The notes under the pieces: model-generated | Database searches by the model: none | Told to the model about the DNA's origin: nothing | Seen by the model: only the letters and a program-made list of their open reading frames with translations | Source of the DNA: Ditylenchus dipsaci | Taxonomy: Eukaryota; Nematoda; Chromadorea; Rhabditida; Anguinidae | NCBI GenBank assembly: GCA_004194705.1 | Contig: SADC01001210.1 | Location: 248,001-312,000, forward strand | Direction of reading: 5' to 3' | DNA: 64,000 nucleotides | Made by a program: the position numbers and the translations under genes | In this document: positions 1-11,024 of the stretch, piece by piece | Layout of the letters: each line of letters starts with the position of its first letter | Numbering within the stretch: the first letter of the stretch is position 1

Positions 1-200
1 CGTTGCCGATGTTGAAATTCTAAAGAAGGGAAATTACACCGGTGCTGCACCGCCACCAGGCAGCTCACTGCACCGCACTGATGTCGTGAACTGGTGCCGG
101 TGCCGAAAAATTCTCGAGCTGCTGCCGGTGCCCGAATTTTTAGGGTCGGTTCCGTGAGCCGGCGCCGGTGCCGCAATTCTAAGATTTACAACACTGCCTA
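1..200. repeat. GC-rich GCCGGTGCC-type word array
   Basis: The first 200 bases are a GC-rich island in AT-rich DNA, with repeated words such as GCCGGTGCC, CACCGC and GGCGCCGGTG in both orientations. This resembles the subterminal word arrays of the hAT-like elements described elsewhere in the window (closest in word type to 61722-62386). The element is cut by the window edge, so its ends cannot be checked. Confidence 0.45.
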
Positions 201-407
201 CATTGTTTTTCAACACGGGCCTTTGCAAAAAAGTTTTTTATATATTTTATTTGTATATCTGTATGCTATATCTATATTTTGATAAAAAGTCTTGATCGAA
301 ATCATGTCTAAGGTAAGTGAGTGTGCGCATCTCTAACTCTAAAACATACTTGTTATCCCTTAAGGATGTACGAGGGCATTGAGATTTTTACAAAAAAAAA
401 ACAAATA

Positions 408-592
408 CAGTCGAACTCCGATATAAGGCCGCCCCGATATAAGGCCACCCCCGCTATAAGGCCACCTCGAGACCAATTTTTTGGCCAGCAAAGAAAGAAA
501 TTAGTCAAAGTTCACCCCCGATATAAAGCCACCCCGATATAAGGCCACCTTCGGCCGGTCCCCAGGGGTGGCCTTATATCGGAGTTCGACTG
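408..592. mobile_element. Tigger/pogo-like MITE (185 bp)
   Basis: The element has inverted ends CAGTCGAACTCCGATATAAG and its complement, flanked by TA on both sides (406-407, 593-594). The word GATATAAGGCCACC recurs between the ends. A GGTCCCCAGGGG motif lies near the right arm. The CAGTCGAAC ends and TA target site fit the Tigger/pogo branch of Tc1/mariner. No coding capacity. Confidence 0.75.
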
Positions 593-599
593 TAAAAAA

Positions 600-1470
600 C
601 TCTGACAACAACAAATGTTATTTTTTGTTGCATTACGAATAGTAACAGGTCGCTTTAAATTCCTTAGTGTTTAATTAGATATCTATAAAAAATAAAAAGT
701 AAATACTAATTAAAAAGCAAAAAAATATTTTAAAAGATTTAAACTTGATGTGTATTGTACTTTTTTAGTTCCTTTTGTAGTTTAACGCTTCATACATCTG
801 TTATTAAAAATTAATTATCTTATTATATACCAATTTTTCCAAGAAAAGTGTAAAATACATCTTTTCGTATTTCTATGCCCAAAAAAGCCTTTAACAATGT
901 TTGTCATAATTGAAAAGATTCGTTCAGCCATTTTTCTTCCTCTTTACTACTATTTGGTTTTCTAAAGAATCAACGTTAAAAGCATAAAAATATTTTAAAA
1001 TAAGAGTTTTTTCTTCCTTTTTTGAGTCTACAATAATTTTTTTGCTTGAAGTTCAGAACTGAAACCCGACCTCTCAAGGTCTGGTCTAGAGTTTGTTAAA
1101 CCAATTTTTTTATCATACATTCTGCAAAATAAGAACTTTACCCAAAATTGTTTAGTACATAATTTTATTAGTGTTAAGTTGCCATGAGTTTTCTTTGAGC
1201 TTACACAAACCTAAGAGTTTAACTTGAAATAAAATTAAGTCTATACTTTAAAAGGCTGTCTTTAAGCTGGTTGTTATATTTTTTACGCTAATTCTAGAGC
1301 AACACAAATGTTTGGATGCTAAAACTAGTATATACAGAATGTGTCAAAAAAACTTGACAGCTTTGAATTTCGAAATTCGGGGTATATATTTAATTGTAAG
1401 TGGCACCATGATCCTAAAACAACAAGCTCTCTATATTTTCTTTAAGAAAAACATGAGATTATACCAAAAT
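600..1470. other. no gene recognised
   Basis: AT-rich sequence with no convincing ORF, splice-consistent coding or clear repeat. Confidence 0.6.
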
Positions 1471-1472
1471 TT

Positions 1473-1690
1473 ACAGTTAACTCTCACTATACAGTTAACC
1501 CTCACTGTACAGTTAACTCTCAATATACAGTTAACTCTCACTGTACAGTTAACCCTCACTACACAGTTAACTCTCAATATACAGTTAACTCTAACTTTAC
1601 AGTTAACTCTAACTTTACAGTTAAGCCTTACTGTACCATCGACTTTCGCTATGCTGTAAACTCTAGTTTAACAGTTAGTTACACTAAAGC
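1473..1690. repeat. 18-bp tandem repeat, ACAGTTAACTCTCACTRT
   Basis: About nine clear 18-bp units of ACAGTTAACTCTCACTAT and variants run from 1473 to about 1634, decaying afterwards. The open frame through it (repeated QLTLTI/QLTLTV) is a product of the unit length being a multiple of three and is not a gene. A related 17-bp array lies at 26012-26125. Confidence 0.85.
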
Positions 1691-2083
1691 CGCTAAACAG
1701 TCAAAAGCCCTATACAGTCAGCTCTCGCTTTTTTGGCGTCCCAGCCACTATATCCCCGCACTATATCGTTGGTTGACTGTAATAAAAATTTGCGTTTCTT
1801 ATAAGAGCGCGAAGATATTAAAGCGAAGATTGAAATTTTATATACTCACGAATATTAACGCAAATATTCAGTCAAATATTCGCTGAAATATTCGGATTCA
1901 GCAACTCTGAAATATGGTAAGTGAATTTGAAGACTTTCGAGGGCTAAGGCCCAACATTTTGAAAATCGACCGTAAAAACCCCACTAACTAAATTTTTTGC
2001 GTGGTCATTTTTTGTGACACATCCTGCATTTACTGTTTTCAAATGCTCTGTTTTCAGATATTAACTATATCCAGTGGATTCGA

Positions 2084-5000
2084 ATGGATTCACTCATGCT
2101 ATTAAGAAACATATTTTTCATCGTTCTAAACTTTGTGATTATGTACCTTATTTTCACTGTATTTAATACTATTTACACAGCCTATTGTCAAAACAAAAAT
2201 AATAACAGTCTGAACAGCACTATGACACAGTCTTTTAATATCTACATGTATTTATGGGCTATCACAATAACTTTAGCCCTACCCTATGCTTTGAGAACTA
2301 GTTTAGCTGTTAATCTGGAAAGCAGTGGTAATTTTTTTGAAATTATACCATGAATTTTTGTTTATGATGAAAAATTTCAGGAATTAACCTAGGTTCCCAC
2401 TCCTTGTTTATTCTGCTGTTTGGGTTATTTCCTCTTACGCCTGTATTCCTGTAGCAGTTTTCTTTTTAACTGTGGATCGGCTCATCTGCATTTTTCTGCC
2501 TATGTACAGCAAAAGGTTGCGCTACAGAAAAATAATTGCATACCTGTCTATAGCTACTATCATTTGCTTTTTCATGCTAAATATTTCATTTTTCTGCAAA
2601 GAATTCCCGTTGGATGAAACCAAAAGTAAGATTTTTAAATATCAAAAAACTTCTTCAAATATTGTTGAACCTCGATTTAACGACACTGCAAAAGTTCGTT
2701 CCCACCGGGTCCAACACTTTTTTTCTTTGGGTCCGACACTTTTTTTACCTCAATTTTCGAAGTTTTTGATCAGTTGTGATTCGTCAGTCCAGTACGAAAT
2801 ATCGCAAGGATTCCGATTTTACCAATCGTTTTTCAAAAACTAAAAGATGACCCGTGACCCTCAATTTAACGACACCCTATTTTCAAAAAAAAGGTGTTGT
2901 TAAATCAAGAGTCACGGGTCATTTTATAAAAATCCTTTAGTTTTCGAAAAACGATCGGTAGAATCGGAATCCTTGCGATATTTCACACTGGACTGACGAA
3001 TCACAACTGATCAAAAACTTCGAAAATTGAGGTGAAAAAAGTGTCGGACCCAGATTAGGAACGAACTTTTGCAGTGTCGTTAAATCAAGGTTTGACTGTT
3101 ATCATAAAATATTTGGTTGCAGCATGTTTTACAATCACTTGCCTCAGCAAAAAGGTGGAATGGCTGTTTTTATGTGCACTAAAATAGTCGGCGGTCTGAT
3201 AAATTCTATTCTTGGCACAATATTTCTGTTCAAACTGCTCAAATATGAACGGATTAGATTGAACTCGGGCAATGCGACAGCAAAGGTAATTTGATTTTTT
3301 TGTAAATCTGACTGCATTTGATTTTTAAGTTCAACAAATTGGGAATTACAATAATTTACTGGAATTCTGCTTGAGCTTTTTGCCTCAAGTTACTGCCTTA
3401 GTAGTGCTTCGAGTGAGTTTATTTTTATTTTTAATAATAAAGATTTCCTAGTACTGCGCTTATGTGTATGCTAAAACCATTATTATAATTATAATTTTAA
3501 CCCAAAAATATTACATGAACGATAATTATAAATTCTTATTCAAAAAATTTAAAAATTTTATCATGCACTATTGCGGACTTGCTAAGAAATGAAAAAGCTC
3601 AAAAAAAATATGAAACTCTTAAGTACAGGGTGTAGCAAGTATTTTTGGGTTTTTGAAATAGCTGTATTTTTATAATTTCATGAACACATCAGCCAGATCT
3701 TTTTCTATCACAAAGAGGAAGACGGGAGTTTTCGTTTAATACCAAACTTGTGCTATTAGTCTGTTTGATTCTTCAAAATTTTTGATTTTAGTGCAATATG
3801 GTGTTCAGTACTCAAGAAAAGCTTTCTGTGTGGTTGAGTTCGGCAAGTTGGGAAGTTGCGTCGCTGTGCAGATAAGTTTCAAGCGCCAGTATCGCCTTCC
3901 ACCTCGTGCGAAGTTTTCTCACGAAAACAGCATTATGCAATGGTTTAACAAGTTTTTGGATTCCGGGGATGTTAAGCGCAAGAAGAGAAGCAACAAGAGG
4001 TAAAGAATTTCGAAGTCTTTCTTTGCATTTTTTTCTTTAATTTCAGATGTGTTCGAACAAATCTGGCAATAGCTACGGTGCTCTCGTTCTTCACTGCCGA
4101 TCGACATTCAAATATTCGCAGCGTGGCAAGAAAAGAAGGAACTCCGTCGAGAAGAACAATTCAGCGAACTCTCAAGGTGATTTTTATTGAGTTAACAGTA
4201 AGGAGAATCATGAATTTTTAGGATGAAAAATTCAAACCATACAAGCTTTCTCTCATCAATGCTCTTCATCCTCGAGATCATCAGGCTCGTGTTCTCTTTG
4301 CTCAATCACAACTGGCTCTCATCATTGCAAGTCCAGCCTTCTTGGGCAATCTCGTGTTCTGTGATGAAGCTCAATTTCAATTGAATGGAGGCGTCAACAG
4401 ACACAACTTTCGCTACTGGGATGACAATAATCCGCATTGATTTGAACAAGTTCCACTCCACTCGCCACGTGTCACTGTCTTCGCTCTGATTGGCCGTCAA
4501 GGAATCGTTGGGCCATGTTTCTTCCAAGAAAACATCGACAGTGCCAACTACCTGAATCTTCTTCAACAACAAGTGGTTCCTGAGTTGCAAGAGTGGCCAA
4601 ATTTCAATGAGTTGTTTTTCATGCAGGTAGTGATCAGTAGTCGATAAATTGTTGATTGATTTCCTTTTCAAGAATGTTGCTCCTCCTCACTGGGTTCTAC
4701 ATGTGGGTGCGTACTTGTCTGAAGTGTTTCCTGAACGATGGATGGGCAGAGGTTCTCAAAATTTGCCATGGCCGCCGTATTCACCAGATCTCACGACATG
4801 AGACTTTTTTTGTGGAGCTTGATCAAAAGCCGAGTCTACCGGGAGCCGATTGCAGACGTGGATGAGCTTATTGGAAGAATTTGAATTGCCTTTGAAGAAT
4901 TGCCTCAAGAAATGATCAATAATTGTATCGCAGCATATCCTCTTCGATTGAACCGTTGTATCGCAGTTGGCGGTAGAAGTGTTGAAGAAACATTTGCAAA

Positions 5001-7541
5001 TGTTTAGACTTTTTGTTATAAAGTTTGGTATTTAACAAAAACTCCCGTCTTCCTCTTTGTGATAAAAAAAGATCTGGCTGATGTGTTTATGAAATTATAA
5101 AAATACAGCCATTTCAAAAACCCAAAAATACTTGCTACACCCTTTTACTTGGATATTTGATTTTTTGTCATTCACATGTATTTAGCAAAAATCGATTATC
5201 GTTGTTTGTAGAACACACAAAACTATATCATTTAACATCGTCGGTTTTTTTTATAAAGTTTCTTTAACGATGGCACATAAGTCTTCACTATATTATGAGT
5301 TGTAAAAACTGCACCATTCAAAAAAATCCGCAGTAGTAAAATCCCCCATTGACCGTCAGTATACCGGTCAATTGACCATTGGTCAACCCCATCTTAGACC
5401 CCCGATAAAGTACTCAAGACATCTTTTAGTCTCGACTAACTCGGCCTAACCTTGAGCCTAAAAACGTCGGCAAAATAAAGTGACTTTAAAAAGTGACATT
5501 AACAGGGTACCGCAAATCAGCCAAGGATTTCTTTCGACCATAAATTAATGAAACAAATATTGATAAGAAATACCTCTATGAAACAGACATATTTTCGTTG
5601 GCTTCAATTTAAGCAAAGTCAACTCTCGGTTTAACGAACCCCTGGGGACCGGCAAAAATGTTCGTTAAATCGAGAGCTTATTTTAGTCATATTATTTAAT
5701 CGCTGGCCAAATAGGCACCAAAAAAAAGTTCGTTAAATCAAGAGTTTCGTTAAATCAGGGTTTCGTTAAATCGAGAGTTGACTGTAGTTGCTTAATTTTC
5801 TAGCGACCTTAAGTTGCTGTACACAAGTGCTTTTTAAAATCATATCTTACAATAAGAATTACTTGACGAATGCAAACGCCATAATTAGATATCTGTTTTT
5901 TGTGATAGCATAACATTTTGTTGCTGAATTTTCACATTTTTAAGTAAGCCAAATCCTATAATGAAGTTATTCTAATTGTGTACTATGACTAATTTCCGTT
6001 ACAATCTAAAAAAGTTGTATTGTTTGACTAATTATTTTTTCAAGTGACGAAAAATAAATTTTTTAAAGGCTAAAAAAAAATAACTACAATAAACGACTTT
6101 TTCGGAATCTTTTTACTGTCAAAAAGCATACGATAAACTTTGGGTCCGAAAAGTCGAGTTATAATTATTGACTCATTATTAAAAATGGTTTTGCATGAAC
6201 ATGCTCTAATCATTTTTGGTACGTCCTACTTTGTTCGATAGTGCTTTTCCTGGCATTTCCAACAAGCTATCATTTTTTATTAAAGATGAAAAGGTACAAG
6301 TACTTTAAAAAATGAGTTGCAAAAGTAGATATTTTAGAGGGTACATGTAAGCATTTTCATGATTTTATCTAGTCAAAAGTTTGATCTAGAATAAAGCGCT
6401 TTAACATCATGGCTAAATTGAACCTGCTTCCCCCCGTCCCGAGAAAATCAGCTTGGGGGACCAAGGCAGTTTTCCAAGGCTGTGTATGTCGGGGGTCTCA
6501 GGTTCAAGAGATTGGGGAGTTGGGCTCAGATTCAAGTGCTCCAGAATCATCTTATCACCATACTGTAGCGCATCTCAAGAGCTACAAAACGCATGTTACA
6601 GAATGGCTTTTCAAAATTCGAGTTTTGAGATATAGCGTCTTTAAAATAAATAAATTTATTTGAAAAATGACAAATCTTGGTATTTTCGGAATTCAATATT
6701 TCGGATACTGGTCAACTAATTTTTGAAAAAGGCCATCTCTCTGTGTTTTTTAAAGTTATTCTGTGAAATAGATTTTGTAGCGCTTGGACTGCACTACAAC
6801 AGAGTGTTAAGACTTTACCTAATATTATGTGGTTCACGCTGAGATTAATAAGTAAAATAGTTTATTAAAAAATAAATTAAATCGATTTAAAATTAAGTTA
6901 GTTTAAAACAAATTAAATTCGTCAAAAATCACCATTTTCAAGATTTCTTCACTAGGGCTGCCATCTCAAAACTTTAAAAAGGACATTTTGAGCATTTTTT
7001 GAAGAAAAAAGGTTAAATTATCCCGTGCTTATTACATTTCGAAGAGAAAAAAGGATTTGGTATGCGCAAAAAAAGGACCAAATCTATTCGAAAAAAGAGA
7101 GATGACAGCCCTGGTTTTTACAAGTGTTCATACATTTTAACAATAATTAATTAATTTCAGTTAAAATTGTTTGGATTAGACATATCGGACAAAATAGGAG
7201 TCTATAATTTTGTATTAGCAATGACAGATCTGTTTATGTCGAATCGTCTTTATTCAAAGACTCTAAAAACTGGTCAAATCGAGAAACTCAACAAGCCAGC
7301 TTGTGGTCAGCTTCTGCCCAAAATACTAACAATATGCTATTTTTATTGTTTCAACTGCCATATTGAATTTCTTTTTATATTTATTGGTATAATATTTAAA
7401 AAAATTAATAATAAAAAATTATTGATACATTCGTTTTGTCATTTACTAACTTGTAGAGTTAACTGTATGAAAACGTGGCTCTATATGTGTTCGCACTCCT
7501 CCCAAAAAAAAAACTTGCCTCAGTCCCCCTGTTTTTTTTAA
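2084..7541 (+). CDS. 7TM chemoreceptor-like protein, copy 1 (5 exons)
   Basis: Exons: 2084-2327, 2381-2625, 3123-3285, 3330-3412 and 7161 to at most 7541. The product has about seven hydrophobic segments: two in exon 1, two in exon 2 around a DRY-like LTVDRLICIF motif after TM3, one in exon 3, one in exon 4 and one in exon 5. Short loops and small introns (44-53 bp where uninvaded) recall nematode serpentine chemoreceptors, but I cannot assign a class. Intron 2 holds a Tigger-like foldback and intron 4 (3.7 kb) holds a mariner element. Frames break once each in exons 2, 3 and 4; each is fixed by one extra base in a homopolymer, so the gene may be intact. The exon layout is confirmed by alignment to copy 2 (12974-15549). 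The 3' end is uncertain: copy 2 stops about 15 codons after the shared KTLK motif. Confidence 0.72.
2661..3098. mobile_element. Tigger-like foldback element in receptor intron
   Basis: Long inverted repeat inside receptor intron 2. Arms of about 190 bp carry the CCTCGATTTAACGACACTGC end, a TTCGTTCC...GGGTCC block and a CCTTGCGATATTTC block, meeting at a centre near 2860-2920. Same family as 32643-33073, 41378-41795, 44611-45038 and 60593-61000. The left terminus is degraded. Confidence 0.8.
3626..5145 (+). mobile_element. Tc1/mariner-type DNA transposon with 123-bp TIRs
   Basis: Near-perfect inverted repeats at 3627-3749 and 5021-5143, outer end AGGGTGTAGCAAGTATTT. TA dinucleotides flank it at 3624-3625 and 5146-5147, consistent with TA target duplication. 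It encodes a degenerate transposase (3798-5007). It sits in the fourth intron of the 7TM receptor gene on the same strand. The high TIR identity suggests a fairly recent insertion. Confidence 0.88.
3798..5007 (+). pseudogene. Tc1/mariner-type transposase with small introns, degenerate
   Basis: The N-terminal exon shows the helix-turn-helix region typical of DUF4817-type transposases (SHENSIMQWFNKFLDSGDV). Three introns of about 45-50 bp with GT...AG ends lie near 4001-4046, 4177-4221 and 4627-4672. The catalytic part shows CDEAQF (first Asp), then NVAPPHW, where the usual second Asp is Asn, and PPYSPDL further on. Three in-frame TGA codons (after DDNNPH, after DLTT and after GRI) and one homopolymer frameshift near 3815 disrupt it. 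The protein would have been about 340 residues, normal for the family. It is not expected to be active. Confidence 0.82.
5155..5612. other. no gene recognised (receptor intron)
   Basis: AT-rich intronic DNA of the receptor gene between the mariner element and a small MITE. No coding signal or clear repeat. Confidence 0.5.
5615..5784. mobile_element. Tigger-like MITE, GTTTAACGAAC word
   Basis: Inverted ends AGTCAACTCTCGGTTTAACG / CGTTAAATCGAGAGTTGACT, with TA after the right end at 5785-5786. The internal word TTCGTTAAATC is repeated several times, and a CCCTGGGGACCGG block lies next to the left arm. It lies in receptor intron 4. Confidence 0.72.
5790..6950. other. intronic DNA, no gene
   Basis: AT-rich DNA. 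Around 6410-6700 lies a dispersed-repeat fragment with a GGGGGACCAAGGC motif and text similar to 17090-17180 (GAGCTACAAAAC). ORFs here are short and not splice-supported. Confidence 0.5.
6953..7113. mobile_element. hAT-like MITE (161 bp)
   Basis: Ends AGGGCTGCCATCTC and GAGATGACAGCCCT are inverted. The interior holds AAAAAGGAC and GGATTTGG / CCAAATC words. The 8-bp flanks TTCTTCAC and GTTTTTAC match at 5 of 8 positions, so the target duplication is weak. Interior text resembles 46238-46445. Confidence 0.6.
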
Positions 7542-7850
7542 CAATTTTATTCACACTTTTAAATCATTTTTAATGCAAAAAATTTGGTATTAAAAATGGT
7601 AAAAAATATTTTGCCTTGTCCCCTAAGCTAATTTTTTCTAGATGTCATAATTATTTAAATTTTAGATTTGGGCTTATTCAAGAGTAGGCCAGACTACTCG
7701 AACATTTTCTTTGAGGCTTAAAGAATTAATAAGGCATATCATTTTTGAGATTTTTGGAATAGGAATTTTTCGCGAAAAAGTACAAACAGTTGGTACCAAG
7801 GCAAGTTTTTTCGGTTTGGATGCGAACACATATAGAACCAAAAACGTTTT
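7466..7850. mobile_element. foldback element, GGCTCTATATGTGTT ends
   Basis: Inverted arms near 7478-7520 and 7795-7846 share GCTCTATATGTGTTCGCA and a CTTGCC block. A second copy with the same arms is at 50385-50800. The interior has no coding signal. It overlaps the uncertain 3' end of the receptor ORF, so the true receptor stop is probably upstream. Confidence 0.65.
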
Positions 7851-7854
7851 TTGT

Positions 7855-8210
7855 TATCCAATTTAACAGAAAACTGAAAAAAGAATAAAAGGAGAACATA
7901 CTTAAGGCCGAAGTGAAAGATTGTTCAGAATTTTTTTCTTAAAATAATTTTATGCGACGATATGCACTGGGACAAAGTTAATAAAATCGTTATTTTGGTT
8001 TAAAAAAATAGTTAGAAAAACAATTTTAACATTTAACGAAATTTACAATTTTAGGCTGACGCTATCAAAAATACTTAACTCGGGCACTGACTGGGTTAAA
8101 GAAACTTTCTTGCCCTCTTGAAGGGTATTCAGGAAACTTTGATGCTTACTTTTAAAGACTTACTTGCAATTTGAGGAAAACTCTCTTGATCAAAAATACG
8201 TTTTAGAAAT
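7855..8210. other. no gene recognised
   Basis: AT-rich sequence without a supported coding region or repeat that I could define. Confidence 0.5.
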
Positions 8211-8214
8211 CCTT

Positions 8215-8445
8215 TCGCTTTTCGAAAAGAAGGAATCAAAAGTTAGGGTATGCATGTACCCCTTGTTTGATTAGTTTTAGAGGTAATGTGGATCGCTGAC
8301 TCCGAATCTGAAACCAAAAAAATTTAATTACCTCTAAACTGGTCAACAAGCCAAAATAAATAGCATGTCACGATGTGGGATCGAACCTGCAACACCATTT
8401 TGGGCCAAAAAACACAAACGCTTACGCACTGCGCCATCAAAACCT
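8215..8445 (-). repeat. tRNA-like (SINE/foldback half) sequence
   Basis: The minus strand reads a pol III A-box-like GCGCAGTGCGTAAGCG and a B-box-like GCAGGTTCGATCCCACA. This matches the arms of the tRNA-like palindromes at 55437-55738 and 57375-57665. The left part has the AGAGGTAATNTGGATCGCTGA segment found at the centre of those elements, so this looks like one half of that family. Confidence 0.65.
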
Positions 8446-8863
8446 AAATGGCTTCCCCCCTTCAGCTCCTTACCCTTTACCTTGGTCCCCCATTGCAAAA
8501 AAAATTGGTGCCAAAAAAAAATATTTTGACGAAAAATTTAAAAAAATAAGATTTGGAGTCCAAAAATAAGTACAAGTAATTATTCATAAGTACGTATCGA
8601 AGCCCTGACCTAACACATTTTTTTAACATACTTTTTTGTTAGACATAGGCAGGCGACATTAAAAACATGTGTAATTCTTATTTTGTAATTCTTATTCTCA
8701 GTAAGCGCGCTGTTAATTATCATGAACTAAGGAATATTAAAAGGCAGCAATTTTAAATTATTTATTCCAGCAAAAACTTTAACCTAGACTATTTTTTTTT
8801 GTTTTTGATGGCACATTTCTACCTTGCTTTTAGTTTGATATATAAACTTTATTTAGCTATAGA

Positions 8864-10079
8864 CAGGGCTGTAAATTTTTTATTTTTGACATCCTACATC
8901 CACATCCACATCCGGCAAAGACATCCACATCCACATCCGACATCCGACCCAAAAATTTTCGACATGCAACATCCACATCCGACATCCGGCCTAAAATTTT
9001 TTGACATCCACATCCCATCCGGATGTCAAATTTTTTGACATCCTTACATCCAAATGACATCCGGATGTCAAAATTTTTGACATCCGGATTTCAAGTGTAT
9101 CTGGATGTTTACATCCACCTCCGCTGAATGTGGATGTCAAAAAAATGCTTATATTCACTTTTAATCAATAATATGGGTACAATAGCCTATTTAGACAAGA
9201 GCATAGAAAGATGCAATCACTACACATGGCATAACAATGGCAAATATTCATTTGACGTGAAACCAAGACACTAAAGTGAACCAAATTAAACATTCATCAG
9301 ACCCAATTGAACCTAGCAGCACTTTCCTTCGAAGCAAATCCTCCAACGAGCAGCCCTTGACACCACCGGAGTTGATAGACTAAATCATCAAAATAAAGAA
9401 TAATAATCTACTCACTTGATCCCTTGCTCTTCTCGGTCTCTTGCTCAAAGTTGTCGGCGTATTTCCTGGCACCTTCCGTTTGTTGTTTTGAGCACTGCTT
9501 GCTCTTCGACTTCCTCTTCTCCGGATGTTATTTGCGCTTCGATGCTCATGGCGACTAGCTTGACTGAAGAAAAAGTATAATTTCGGTTAAGAATTGTTCG
9601 GGAGGGAATAGACTATTGAAATTGTAGATTTGGGAATCGGAGGAATGGGACCAACGATGAGACGGAAAGAAGGAAAGAAAATCTTTCTGAGTTTTGCGAT
9701 TTTAGCCTATCGGATTTTGGCGTTTGGTTTTTTCGAAACAACAAAGAAGAAGATTTAGAACAAGGAAAAAAGAATGTTTCGGCCACAAGCCGAAAAAATC
9801 CGCAAAAGCATATTGACATCCGCCATGAAAACATCCGAAAAACATCCGGACATCGCTGACATCCGCATGAAAACATCCGAAAAAACATCGGACATCCGCT
9901 GACATCCGACCTAAAAATTTCATCCACATCCACATCCGGCCAAAAAAATTTTGACATCCACATCCACATCCGACATCCGACCCCAAATTTTTGCCATGCA
10001 ACATCCACATCCGCCGGATGTGGATGTTCGGATGTACACATCCACATCCGGATGTACTTCCGATGTTTTTACAGCCCTG
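8864..10079. mobile_element. CAGGGCTGTAAA-ended element with GGATGT arrays
   Basis: Inverted ends CAGGGCTGTAAA at 8864 and TTTACAGCCCTG ending at 10079. Both subterminal regions (8886-9130 and 9815-10065) are dense arrays of ACATCC/GGATGT, mostly as ACATCCACATCCGACATCCG. The middle, 9130-9800, is ordinary sequence that includes a possible spliced coding region on the minus strand. Ends of this form are typical of hAT elements. The 8-bp flanks (GCTATAGA, GCTGAGAT) do not match well. Confidence 0.75.
9248..9563 (-). CDS. hypothetical exons inside the GGATGT element
   Basis: Two exons on the minus strand, 9416-9563 and 9248-9379, are separated by a 36-bp GTGAGT...TTTAG intron. The first exon is Arg/Ser-rich (RRRGSRRASSAQNNKRK) and follows a CTTCAG acceptor. 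The second reads GCSLEDLLRRKVLLGSIG and ends at a TGA. Frame, splice sites and composition are consistent with coding, but I recognise no family. It could be a remnant of the element's own protein or a captured host gene piece. Confidence 0.4.
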
Positions 10080-10099
10080 GCTGAGATATAGGTTTTCAA

Positions 10100-10740
10100 G
10101 TCAGGGGTGGGGATAATAGAGGTTATACGGTATGTCTGGACCACGGGAAAATTACGTAAGACATTTTTTAGTCCAGTTTTACACACGCTGGCAACCCTAA
10201 CTACGCCTGAGGCATGAGCCTTAAAAAAATGTTCCAAAGGGCAGTAAACAGCGATGAAGGAGAGCAGTTTTTATCGTGAATCATTTAGTTAAACAGTTAT
10301 TCAGTTCCTTCACGCTCATAGCTCTTATAAAATTTTGTAATTTTATTCAATCAAACTATAGGGTTATTAAAATACAGTTTTCAAATAGGAGTAACAATAA
10401 GTTTCAACCCTCAAACTGCTAACAAGGAACGATATCGCACTGTACGATTCGATTCGAAAATTCTAAAAACGCTAACTTGTAGAGCTTAGTCAATTTACTC
10501 TATGAAATTTAAAATTTTTTGGCTAACTAATAGAAAACTTCAACCTGGAGACTAGAGAAATGTAAAATTTGCCAAAATTTCTTGGTCCCTGTGGATTTTC
10601 GAAAAATATTTTCACAGTCATACCTTGATATGGTTACACCCTAAAGTTCGATCCCCGCCTGGGTCTAACACTTTTTTTCGACAAACGGATTAAAAAGTAT
10701 AGGACCCAGCTATTGCTCGTTCTTTCAAAGATATGGCTAA
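10100..10740. other. no gene; Tigger-like scrap
   Basis: No coding region. Around 10640-10690 lies a fragment (AAAGTTCGATCCCCGCCTGG, then TCTAACAC) of the long Tigger-like foldback family. Confidence 0.5.
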
Positions 10741-10747
10741 AGTACAG

Positions 10748-11012
10748 TACCGTATTTATTGTATTAACTCCCACACTCTAATAACTCACCACCCTCTAAT
10801 AAGTCCTCACCCTACGGACTTATATCTCAGCCTAGAGCGAACATTTCGCAAATCTGTTTTTTGCGTTTTCTTAGTTGCCGCGAGTTTACCTGACTACACT
10901 TTTCAAATTTTGGTTGAGCACCCGAAAATCTCAAAATCGACCTCAAATTTTTCGATTTTTTAGAGGTTGAAAAATAACTCCCCATGGGACTTAATACAGT
11001 AAATACGTTATA
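10748..11012. mobile_element. CCGTATTT-family MITE, AATAAGTCC word
   Basis: Left end ACCGTATTTATTGTATTAAC and right end ACTTAATACAGTAAATACG are inverted. The variable word (TTAACTCCCAC, AATAACTCACC, AATAAGTCCTC) is iterated behind the left end and returns as GGGACTTAAT behind the right end. Same design as 27461-27615 and 55750-55999. Confidence 0.6.
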
Positions 11013-11024
11013 TGTCATAGCCGG

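Noticed and set aside
1312..1659. ORF with QLTLT repeats as a gene
   Set aside because: The 18-bp tandem repeat creates it; no splice sites, start context or homology.
4430..4890. In-frame TGA codons in the mariner transposase as a sign of TGA recoding
   Set aside because: Other genes here end at TGA or TAA normally and TGA also replaces Trp in the decayed receptor copy 2. The simpler reading is nonsense mutation in a dead transposon.
8886..10065. GGATGT arrays as a CRISPR-like array
   Set aside because: Units are hexamer-based, variably spaced, without uniform spacers, and lie inside a TIR element in a eukaryotic genome.
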